Shown piece by piece: positions 49,401 through 61,400 of a stretch of 64,000 nucleotides of DNA. Every line of letters starts with the position of its first letter. Position 1 is the stretch's first letter. Both the position numbers and the translations under genes were made by a program. Under the pieces are notes generated by a model. It was given only the letters and a program-made list of their open reading frames with translations, did not search any database and was not told the origin of the DNA. Origin of the DNA: Arcuatula senhousia. Taxonomy: Eukaryota; Mollusca; Bivalvia; Mytilida; Mytilidae. The stretch spans positions 15,642,001-15,706,000 of the forward strand of contig OZ020317.1 of NCBI GenBank assembly GCA_963971305.1. Reading direction: 5' to 3'.

Positions 49401-52400
49401 CAATACCTTTTCTCTATCTGCAATAGTTTTCATTCTATAGGGCAAAAAACATGAAAAAACGCTATTTTTGACCTTAAAAGGGCCATAACCCCTATTAGGG
49501 GTCATCTGACAACTTCAACCCAATGGAGACTTTTGTAGAGCTTCATGAGCTGAACATTTTAGCAGGCAACAGTTTTTCTCTATCTGCAATAGTTTTCATT
49601 CTATAGGACAAAAAACATGTAAAAACGCTATTTTTGACCTTAAAAGGACCATTACTCCTATAAGGGCTTATCTGACAACTTCATCCCTATTGAGACTTTT
49701 GTAAAGCTTAATGAGCTAAACATTTAAGCAAGCAACACCATATGGAGACTTTTGTAGAGCTTTTGATTCTGAAGGGCCTAAGATCCTTCAGATTTTTTCT
49801 ATCTGTTCTAGTTTTCAAGTTATAAGTCTTTGAATGTGATTTTACCCTATGTTCTATTTTTAGTAACAGCGGCCATGTTTGTTATCAAATCATAAAGCCG
49901 AACACAATTTTTTAACATCATGCCCTGATTAATACTTGGACCAAGTTTTGAAAAATTCCATTCAGTGGTTTCAGAGAAGAAGATTTTTGAAAAAGTAATG
50001 GAGAGACGACGGACGGATGGCGATGACAATAGCTCACTTGACCCTTCGGGTCAGGTGAGCTAAAAAGTCAAAGTAAAAAAATGTCCAGATTTCTTCAAAC
50101 AGAAAGTAGGTGAGCCACAGAAATGGAAATCAAGTCCCACTATATGGGATAAATGTTAAGTAGCTGTTGAGAAAAATGTAATGAAAATTTTTATTGCATA
50201 ATTAGAGTAACAATATATAGAAAATCTGTCAAGGTAAAAAATGGCCGGATTTCGTTTAACAGGAAGTAGGTGAGCGACAGACCTAAAATTGAATCCCACG
50301 TTATGGGACCCCACCCTGATGCTGTATACCAAATATCAAGTGGCTGTGATTAGTAGTTGCTGAGAAAACTGTTATGAATTTTTTATTCATGCCCGCCCGC
50401 CCAACATTCACCATTTTACAACCCGGATTTTTCACTCCGTGAAATCCGACCAAAAATTGGTTTTCAAATAATACATGTTCAGCTTTGGTTTATAAGCATT
50501 TAAGCTATATCTGCATTTTATACTGTGTTTTTATCCAAAGCACCTTACCTTTAATGTAGCTGTTGATGTGCCTAGTCCTCTAGTACAAAGTTCCATAACT
50601 CCATATGAACAAAATGTATCCCGAACTGAAAGAAAATGAAACAATGCTAGCATTACTTGTAATAATATGAATTTAAAAAAAACAAACCATACTTTATCTA
50701 CAACATGTACTATGTTAATCTTTTTATTAAGCTTGGGTGTAAAAACTTCCCTTACTAATAGCTGGAAGCCAGACTGCATACTTAGTTTTTATGCAACCAT
50801 GGATCTTAAGTTTCTGACACAATAAATCTATGAGTTGCAAGTTCCACAGAATACAGACATTTATAATTACTTCCAGCATTACACCAGGTTACTGCAGGAT
50901 TAGTTTCTTCTACATTTTTATTTTCAGGGTAAATACACATTTTTACCACAAATAATTTGACAAAGTTTGTATGTGTTAGGGTTTAATGCACTTTTTGACA
51001 CACCTTTGCCATATAGGGCAGTCAGTTTAAACTGTTGAGGAAACTGAATACCTGGAAAAAACCATTGATTGACAAACCTTATCATATAGAGGTGGGAAAG
51101 TCTCATTTTTATAAGTTACAAGCAGAACTTGAACATCACCTGAGAGGTGATCAGCTAGTGATCAATAGTGTGGTATTCAAACCAGCATCTTAGAACAATC
51201 GGCCACCCAGGCCCCATTTGAAGAGGTTCTTTGCATAACAGTATACTAACCTTTATAGTTACTAACAGCTGTAAGCCAGACTGCAGGATTTGTTTCTACT
51301 TCAGCAGGAGCTATCAATATGGAATGGTGGCCAGAGTATATACTGAAATAAGACAAAACATAATGGTTACAAACTTAACATATGCCTGTTTCTAAAATAT
51401 TTAGTTACAGAAAAGTAGATCAATTATTGGCATAAAATCACTTTACGCTTTAAAAATCAACAGGCTGTCAGAAAACTATGATGGGAATTTCTTGTGATGC
51501 AGCTAATCATAGAAAGACGAGGCACAGTACAAAAGTGACCATTGTATTTAGCTTTGCAATATGCAGGCAACATAAAAATGAAATTACATAAAGCTGTTTG
51601 GGTCCCAATTCTCTTCATATCAAACTAAGGTTTCATTTTATTCAAAAGTTACTGATAAAAAATAGGAAAGGTCTGTGAACACTTTGTAAAAATGTTTTTT
51701 TTTGCATACTTCACATTATAATTCCACTTAGAAAAACTATTTCATTAATACTGCTTATTGTGCACCCACCTAGTGAGACACCACAGGACAAAACCCAGGC
51801 CACAGTAAGGATCTAAACATAGAGTTACATCCCTTGATGGGTAAAATTCACACTGCAGTTTGATGGCTCTACACAGGGCAGTGGAGGCTGCATGAGACAT
51901 CTATAAACAAATCATATAAAATTGTAATATTATATACTCATATAAAAATCTTTATTGTGATTTGCTTAGACATTGTCACGTGACATGTGATATTTTGCTG
52001 GGTCAACCGGTAATTGTTGGGTCGCATGGTAAGGTCACCCTCTCGTGAGAATTTGCACCTGACCCCACAATTTTTCTTCAACATTGTATTGGCTATATTT
52101 TTTCCACTTAAAAAAACTGTCCGAAATATGTGTAAAATTTAATAATAAATTGGCTCAATTAATTAATATTCGATATAATATAACAGTTATCACCCTAGAT
52201 GATATGTGACCTGGCATTTCTTTCCCCTCGAAAAGTAAGGTCACCCTCGGGGCAAGCCCTCAGTTGACCTTACTTTCTCGGGGAAAGAAACCATCAGATC
52301 ACACACCAACTAGGGTGATAATTGTATAATCTAATATTGTGCGTATAGCTAAAGAATACTTTGTGATTATCTTTACCAATGAAGTCAATATCAAAGTTCC

Positions 52401-55400
52401 TGAAATGGGAAAACCCTATCTGGTGGCCAAAATCACATTTTGGCCAATGTACTGCAGTGTACTGCATTTTACTGGCCCAACCAACAATCAACTGGCATTT
52501 GGCCAGTGGGCCAAAGGCCATTTCAAATGCAAAAATAATTAAAGATACTTAGTGAGCATGCTCACATACCCCACACATCCATATAATGGACAGAGGCTAT
52601 CTATTTCAAGTTAGGAATAAAAAAGTCAGTGTTGTTGTCTTTGCAAGTCGGCTCATTAAACAGGAAGTAAAAGAGTGACAGACCTGAAAATATATCCCAC
52701 CATATGGGACTTCAAAAGCTACGTACAAAATATCAAAAGACTATGATTAATAGTTGCTGAAAAATCTGTGACAAAAATTGTCAACCCTGAAAATTTAGTG
52801 AATAAAATCAAAGTCGGCTCGTTTAACAGGAAGTGGTTGATCAACAAAAACCTAAAAACATATCAAACAATATGGGACCCTACCTGAAGCTACATTCCAA
52901 ATATCAAAAGCCTACAATTAATAGTTGCTGAGAAATCTGTGACTTAAATTTTCTACCCTGAAAATTTTGTGAAAAAAGTCTTAGTCAGCTTGTTAAACTG
53001 GAAGAAGATGATCGACAGACCAGAAAACAAATCCCACCATATGGGACCCCTACCTGAAGCTATATACTAAATATGAAATACCTACAATTCAAGGGTCTGG
53101 AAATTTTTTGAGCTAATTTCGGTCATTTTTGTCCAACTATAAATGTTACAATTACCCCCTCCCCCTTTTTTCCTTGGCCTCCCTGGAAATCCACCTTTTA
53201 GTTCCATAAAAGCAATGTTTGTTTGTGCATTACATTCCAGACGTTGAACTTAATATCAAGATCACGTTTTTATTTCAGATCAAGGCTTTTTATAATTAAA
53301 AATTTCTATGTTTTCATTATAAACAAAACACGTTCCATGTAAAAATTGAAAGTGAAAGTGAAAGTAGAATCACCGGATGTAGATAAATTGGGACCACTTT
53401 ATTGTTCTGTTTACGTATGAGAAAAGTTACTTTAATTATGAAATTAGTAACTTGATTGTATTAATATCAAACAATCTAATACAGTGAATGAATGTTTGCA
53501 AAATAAATATTTTCTCCGCACATGCGTAATCAAACACCATTAAACTGTTAAATGTAAACAATATTTGGTGTGCACGTGTTTTGATAAATACTGGATATAA
53601 TGAGAAATTATTTCTAAATAAACAAAATGGGCATCTCAGGACAGATTGATAACATGTGTTGACTCATTTAATTAAAACCATAGGTAAATACAGTGGCCAT
53701 GGTCAGACAGGTGTGACCGATTATCTAATTAGCGTAACCCTACGGCTATGTTTACCTGTTTGACACCTGCTGGAGGTGTTAATTATGAGATTAATGACCA
53801 CAAGACCGGATGCTCAGGAAGATAATTAAACAATTATATGACCGATAAGTCAAAAAATGCTTATAATAAAATTTTAAAATGTCCGATTGGGAGAATTTTT
53901 ATTCGGTCATTTAGGACAAAATTTCGGTCATGTCCGGCAAATATGACCGTTTCCAGACCCTTGCTACAATTAATAGTTGCTGAGAAATCTGTTACACAAT
54001 TTTTCAACCCTGAAAACTTAGTGAAAAAAGTCTAAGGTCGCTCGTTTAACAGGAAGTAGATGATCCACAGACCTGAAAACATATCCTACAATATGGGCCC
54101 GCCCACTTGAAGCTACACACCAAATATCAAAAGCCTACAATTAATAATAGCTGATGTATCTGTTACAAAATTTTTTATCACAGACAGACTGACTGACTGA
54201 CAGACGGACCAGTAACAAACATTTTACCCTTCGCAACTTTTGTTGCGTGGGGTATAATAAATCATTGTTGTTATCAGAAATTCAAAACATCAATAAAATT
54301 TTCACCTTGATACCAGCTAGCATGCAATGCTGGACACATTGAAGTGAAAATAGCAGATCATTTCATACGAGCGCGACATAAAACAGTGCCTTCTATCCCC
54401 CCATATTTTTGTTGTAAACCTCACCTTGACACCAGCTAGCATGCCAGTGGTGGACACACTAAAGTCCAGGTAGCAGATCATTTCAGGGGTTGGAGCTCTG
54501 TACACCACAGAAATCTTCCTCTTTGGCAAATCATCTGTGTCTATGAATGTAGGCCAGGCTTTCAAATCTACTATTGTCAGTGCTTCCTGTATAAAGAATA
54601 GGATATGAATAAGAACAGCAATTAAGGCATGTAATTGTTTGCAAGTATCTAAAAGAGATGGAAAATATTCAATAGAACATTATTGTTCTAGTGCTTTTTC
54701 AAAATAATGCCCTCTTCTTCAGTTTTTAAACAATTGAGGGTTATATTATATAAGCCAGGTTTATGATGGCTTGGTTTCAGGCTAAAAATAACTCACTTTA
54801 TCAGTACCTGCCAGTTTCTGATTGGCTGTTTATAATTAGTAGGTCAATCTATTGTTTGTTGTTTTGAAGTTCAGCGTCGTATTTTATCAGTCTCAAAATA
54901 TTACAAATTACAATCGTTTATTTAAAACAATCATGGATATAAATACATCGTTATGTTCACGAATCGTTTAGTACACTTTTTAATTTGAATGTTGGATATA
55001 AATATTCAGGAATTCGTCTTTTATATTATGATCTGACTGACTTCTTTGTTTGACCGTTTTTACACAAAATGGCTGATCGTGCATCTCGTTCCCGTTCTGG
55101 TCGATCGAAAAGAAGGACTTCTACTCCGTGGGATTCAAATGATCCTAATAATTGGACTGCTAACAAACTTCAAGTCGAACTTGAGAAACTTAATATCAAT
55201 GTGCCTGTTTCATTAGGAAAATCCGTGTTAAAGAAGATCTATTTGGACAATCGTACACGGAGATTGGCACAACCAGTACAAACTGTTACAAGTGAAAACG
55301 GCGATAGGCAAGATAGTATAGAAGCTCATAGTGATAACGCAGAAGTAACCAACAACACAGAGGTCGGTGCTATTCGTACGGAGGCTACAAATGTTGACAT

Positions 55401-58400
55401 TACTACGCGCCAGAATAATACATCAGGTGGTAATGCGGTCACAAACGCGTTGGAGGTAAACACGCGGAGTAATTCTACAAATACATTTACGTCATCAAAT
55501 ATGGCCGCGCCCATGATAAACAATGAGGTGATTTCCGGCATGTTAAATTCCATGCAATCGATGCAGCAAACGATGCTAGGTTTGCAGCAAACAGTTATGA
55601 AAATCGTCAGCGACAAGAACCTTCAACATGGGAAGAACATTAATGATCAAACCTCTTCAAACAACTTGACTACCGCGATGGCAGCAATGGGAAACTCGGT
55701 CACGGAGACCCAAGGACCGGCAACGATGAATAACAACATCGGTGGGTATCGTTATCCCTCTTCTGAATTTGGGGTTCCAGCTGAAACTATTCAGCATATT
55801 GACATTGTTTCAGACTCCATCAAAAAGCGAATTTGGGAAGGCAAAGATGTCAACCTTGTTTCTCTCTTAATTCCAAAGTACGAGGTTGACAAGAACATAG
55901 TTCAAGAGAATGGGTCCATAACCGTGAACCTTTCTAGTCAGGAAGACGCTCGTTTAAATAAATCCCTCACCATTACAGAATTCTTGACCGCTTTTGGGAA
56001 GTATAAGAGGGTAATGTGTGTTAAGTTTCCAAACAGAAGAATTGAGTTGGATAGGTACGAGGCGCATATGGTAGAACTTAATAACATCTATGGTAGTAAA
56101 TTTTTTGATTACCATTGCCAGTTTTCGGCCAAGGCTGCAGCTGCCCTACGCGATTATAACATCAAGGTCGATTGGTCAATTAAAGATTTGTCCTTGTTAA
56201 CCTTAGTTATGGGAAATGCAAGAATCAATACATGCGAACATTGTTCTTCTACCATGCATTTGTCATCACTTTGCCCTCAGCTTACTGTTCAAAAGGCAAT
56301 TAATGCAGGTACTAACAATTTTAAGCGCACAATTACCCATAATGCTAACAAAGAGGTGGATAAATATGGTAGAAAACGGGTATTTCATAAGGAACAGGAA
56401 CTATGTAATAACTTTAATGACAAAACCTGTAACAGGCAATCGTGTATCTATACACATTTATGTGCCATATGTCATTCCAACACTCATGGTGCTAATTCAT
56501 GTAGTAAAAAGAAAGGACAAAAAGCAAACATTGAAAAGTGACTAGGAGTTCATACTCCAATAAATGTTAAAAATTTAATCCAAGAATTAGAAAAGCACAA
56601 GGACCGAGACTTTGTTCAATATTTGCACAATGGTTTTTCAAATGGGTTCGATACTATGATTTCTAACATTGAAGTGCCTACAAGGGAATGTAAAAATCTT
56701 AGGTCAGCTATTAATCAACCTGAAATAGTGGATAGCCTAATTAAAAGTGAGGTACACAAAGGTTTTTTAGAAGGCCCTTTTGACAATCTACCCTTTAACA
56801 AATATAGAGTTAGCCCTATAGGGGTGGCGATTGGGAAATATTCTGGCAAACCAAGATTAATAGTGGATTTATCATCTCCTCACACTGATACGTCCCACCA
56901 AAGTGTCAACGATATGATCGACAAAGATCTGTGTTCACTTACTTATGTGCGCATAGATGATGCGGTTCGCATTATCCAGAATCTAGGAAAAAACACTACT
57001 ATGTGTAAAACAGACATCTCAGATGCATTCAAACTTATTCCTATTCTCCCATCACAGTGGCATATGTTTTGTATTAAATGGAGGAATTCATATTACTATT
57101 ATACAAAATTAGCTTTCGGATGTCGATCTAGCCCAAAAATCTTTGATAATCTCTCCCAGGCTATTTGTTGGATCGCTGAAAATAATTATGGCATTAATTT
57201 CATACTACACCTACTTGATGATTTCATCACCTTTGAACGTCCTATGAATTATGCTCAAAGAAATATGGATGTGTTGCATCATATTTTCAATACTCTTAAT
57301 GTGCCAATGGCTGTGCATAAAACATCAGGGCCTAACACGGTGATGGAGTATCTTGGAATCATATTAGATTCAAATTTAATGGAGGCTCGCTTGCCAGGTG
57401 ATAAATTAGAAAGAATTATTAGTTATTTAGAAGAGTTCTTGTCTAAACGCGCTTGTACAAAACGTGAAATTTTACAGTTGCTTGGCCATTTAAATTTCGC
57501 ATCAAGGGTTGTTATTCCAGGAAGATCTTTTGTTTCACATTTAATAATCCTATCAACTACTGTTCAAGCTTTGCATCATTATGTCAAGTTAAATGCAGAA
57601 TGCAAAGAAGATATAAGAATGTGGCTTTACTTTCTTACAAATTGGAATGGGGTGAGCATGTTTTACAATGTGAATACTATTTCGTCGGAAGATATGTGTT
57701 TGTACACTGATGCGTCTGGCAGTTTAGGATTTGGTGGCTACTATCAACATAATGGTACAGGTCTTTGGTTTTCAGAGAAGTGGCCCACCATTTTTTCGAA
57801 TCTAGTGGCCGATGATAAGCCATTATCTATTGCATTTAGGGAGCTGTATCCCATAGTGGTTGCTGCAATATTGTGGGGTCATCTGTGGAAAAAACAACGT
57901 ATTGTTTTTATGTGCGATAATGAAGCAACAGTGGCAATTATTAAAAAAGGTCGCTCAAAATCATCACAAATTATGCCTCTTATGCGTAGATTAACACTCG
58001 TTGCAGCCCAGCAAAATTTTGTTGTTTTATCTAGACATGTGCCAGGTCAACTTAACACTATTGCAGATTCTTTGTCTCGTTTACAGATAAACAAGTTCCG
58101 GACGTTAGCGACACAAGCAGCAGAGTGTCCTTGTCAAGTTCCTCCACCGTCAGAGGTACTTTGGAACTCAACTCTGTAGTAAAACAACTTTGGAGAAATT
58201 CTGTGTCAGAAAACACTAGGCAAGCATATGATACCGGGTTTATGACTTATGTAAGATTTTTGTTATTAAATGGTATTGTGCACTATTTTTTATCAGATTA
58301 TAGTAATGTTGTAGTAAATGAAGAATTTTTGTTACTTTTTGTAGCATATTGTTATAGTCAATTACAAATAAGTTATAGTACTGTTAAATTATATTTATGT

Positions 58401-61400
58401 GGTATAAGGTTTAGGTGCCTTGAACTTCATGCTAAATATCCAGAGAACTATGAACTAGGCCGTTTGAAAACTTTATTAAATGGTTTTAAAAGATTACATT
58501 GTGCTAAACCTAAACCAAGGTATCCTATAACATTTGATATTTTACAAAACATTTGCTTTCAATTAATTTAATTAACAAACCAAGTTGCTTTGGAAGAAAG
58601 CTATGACAATCTTTTATTAGAAACAATGTGTACAGTAGCCTTTTTTGCTTTTCTTAGATGTGGAGAGTTCACAGTAGCTTGTGCTGATCAATTTGATCCT
58701 AATTATCATTTATGTTTAGCAGACCTACAAATTTTTGATAACTGTGTTCATTTGAAATTGAAATCATCTAAAACCGATCCCTTCAGACAAGGTGTTACTA
58801 TTAAATTATTCGAAACAAAACAATGCATATGTCCATATACTGTGTGTGTTAAATATATTAGACAGAGAATGTTATTAAAATCTTTACCTGATTCAGCTTT
58901 ATTTTTAAAAAATTCAGGAGAAATTGTTACTAGGAATATGTTTTTACAATGGTTAAAACAGCATTTGGATATGCTAGGTTATAATTCAAGTAATTTTAGT
59001 GGTCATTCATTTCGAATTGGAGCAGCCACCACTTCTGGTGCTGTGCAAATTGAAGATCATTTAATTAAAGTGTTAGGTAGATGGTCATCTGATACTTATT
59101 GTAGGTATATTAGGATATCTGACAACACCTTGAAGAATGCCCAGAAAGCATTAACCATGTATAAATTGTCAAATTGTTAGAGTATGAAATATGAGTTTAC
59201 ATGTACATGTACTATAATACATGCACAACAAATACATGTTTGCTTATATACTTGTGTACTTTATATATGAACTGATAACATTGACATATACTAATATGTG
59301 TAACTTAGCTTCCACCACATTAACTACATTTTGGGGCACTCATATTGTGATTATTATCTATAATCTCAATCTGATTTTGGCCGTTTTAATTAATTTAAGT
59401 ATACTTATTTTACTATTCAATTAATTAATTCCCCAAAATGCATTAGTTTGGAACTCTAACTTCAAAATTTACACTTTTGCTCAGACATATATAGTTGCAC
59501 TCTTCCGGCTCTTGTACTTGTCTTCCGGCTCTTGTAGTTGCAGTTACACCGAGTTGCAAACATACTTGTGAGCTTCCGGCTCTTGTACTTAACTACACCG
59601 AGTTGACACCTGTACACCGAGTTGAGTTCGGCTCATTGAAGTAATCCTCGTCCAGCTCTTGTACTGTCTTCCGGCTCTTGATGGTTATGGCCACACCGAG
59701 TTGTCACCTAAAGGTCTACTTCCGGCTCTTGTACCTAACCACACCGAGTTGACACCTTTGTACACTAACTCAGGATTACTTTGGCTTGCATTGTTATTCC
59801 GGCTCTTGTAGTATTCATGTACATCTGCTATATCGTACTTTCTTTTCTTGCTACACCGAGTTTAACAGTGCACTGTACATTTGTATTTAGACAATACTGA
59901 GTCTGCCCCAAAGCCAAAATATGTAGTTAATGTGGAATATATTAAGAGGTAATTTTATGTATATACATGTATAAAGAAATTTAGTATAAGGAATGTATGT
60001 TGGATTGTTATTATGTATTTAGTTGAATTTGATTAATAGAATAGTTAATTTTAATTCATGATTGGTGTTTGTTATTATTAAGGTGGAACTTTTGGTGAGA
60101 TGTGGAATGTGTACACATTGACTTAATACATTTTTCCCTATACAAGATATTCCTAATTCAGGAATTCATTCAGGATGGTCTGTCATGAGACTTCATGCTT
60201 AGAGTACAGTACATACAGGTTCAAATCATTGATTCATATTCACTTGCTACAGTAATTGATTATAATCTTGGTATGCACTTTGATTCATATTCACTTGCTA
60301 CAGTAATCCATTATAAACTTGGTATGCACAGGTGACACTTTCATGTTTGCATCTTACAATATGAAACTTACATTGGTATATGAATAACTATTATCATGAA
60401 ATTCAGAAACTGCATAATGATTGGTGTTAACTTGATAGATTATGAAACTTTGTATGCTTGGTCGGGTTTTAAGTACCAGGAAGAAGATTAAACTTTGTAT
60501 ACTAATATACATTGTAGTATAATGATACATATGAAACTTGGTATGTTGTCACTTAGTACAAATGCATATAATGGTAGATATGAAACTTGGTATGCTATCA
60601 CATAGTATAAATGAATATAGTGGTAGATCATTGTAGATATGAACTTGGTATGCGGTCACAAGGTAGTAATGTATATAATGATAGATATATAGGAAACTTG
60701 GTATGCTGTCATGAAGAATATAATGATTGGTATGAAACTTGGTATATGGCCACTAAGTATTGGTGTGCTGCACTATCCAAAACTTGGTACATGTATGGTA
60801 CAACTAAATAAAAAACTTGGTATATGCTTTTATTGATGATCTATGTGTTGGTTGTTATGGAGGCAATGTCTTAGCATTACTTGGCATACAAAGAAAAGAA
60901 GCAAGCATAAATTGAGGGTTATATTATATAAGCCAGGTTTATGATGGCTTGGTTTCAGGCTAAAAATAACTCACTTTATCAGTACCTGCCAGTTTCTGAT
61001 TGGCTGTTTATAATTAGTAGGTCAATCTATTGTTTGTTGTTTTGAAGTTCAGCGTCGTATTTTATCAGTCTCAAAATACCGCCGCCCTCCCCTCCACCTA
61101 TTCTTTTTATGGTGATAGAAGTAATTTAATTACCTGTGAATTATATGTTATAATATGCATGTTCTTTGTTTTATTGCATAGATTTTCTTTTTCATGTACA
61201 TGTAACTTAACTTATATTGGGCAGACTCAGTAATTGATACAATGTATTGAATTTTATTTATTTTAAATCTATGTTTAGGCCGTTTTAATTAATTTAAGTA
61301 TACTTATTTTACTATTCAATTAATTAATTCCCCAAAATGCATTAGTTTGGAACTCTAACTTCAAAATTTACACTTTTGCTCAGACATATATAGTTGCACT

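Larger units (their letters stand above)
59379..60911 (+). repeat. Split direct repeat B1
   Basis: A 1533 bp repeat from GGCCGTTTTAATTAA to GCATAAA, at constant offset 1899 from B2. It directly abuts A2 (shared AA). It contains the two-motif cluster (59,503-59,862) and a degenerate minisatellite (60,231-60,830). A 66-codon frame (MNIVVDHCRYELG...) is present identically in both B copies but is built from the minisatellite and is unlikely to be a gene. Confidence 0.95.

Noticed and set aside
49105..50064. Canonical Helitron
   Set aside because: The 3' hairpin and CTAA are suggestive, but the hairpin directly abuts CTAA instead of lying ~10 nt upstream, and neither a TC start nor insertion between A and T could be shown.
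60611..60811. 66-codon ATG frame (MNIVVDHCRYELG...) present identically at 62,510-62,710
   Set aside because: The identity is explained by the B1/B2 direct repeats. The frame runs through the GAAACTTGGTATG minisatellite, so its repeated Tyr/Trp/Met content is a by-product of the repeat.
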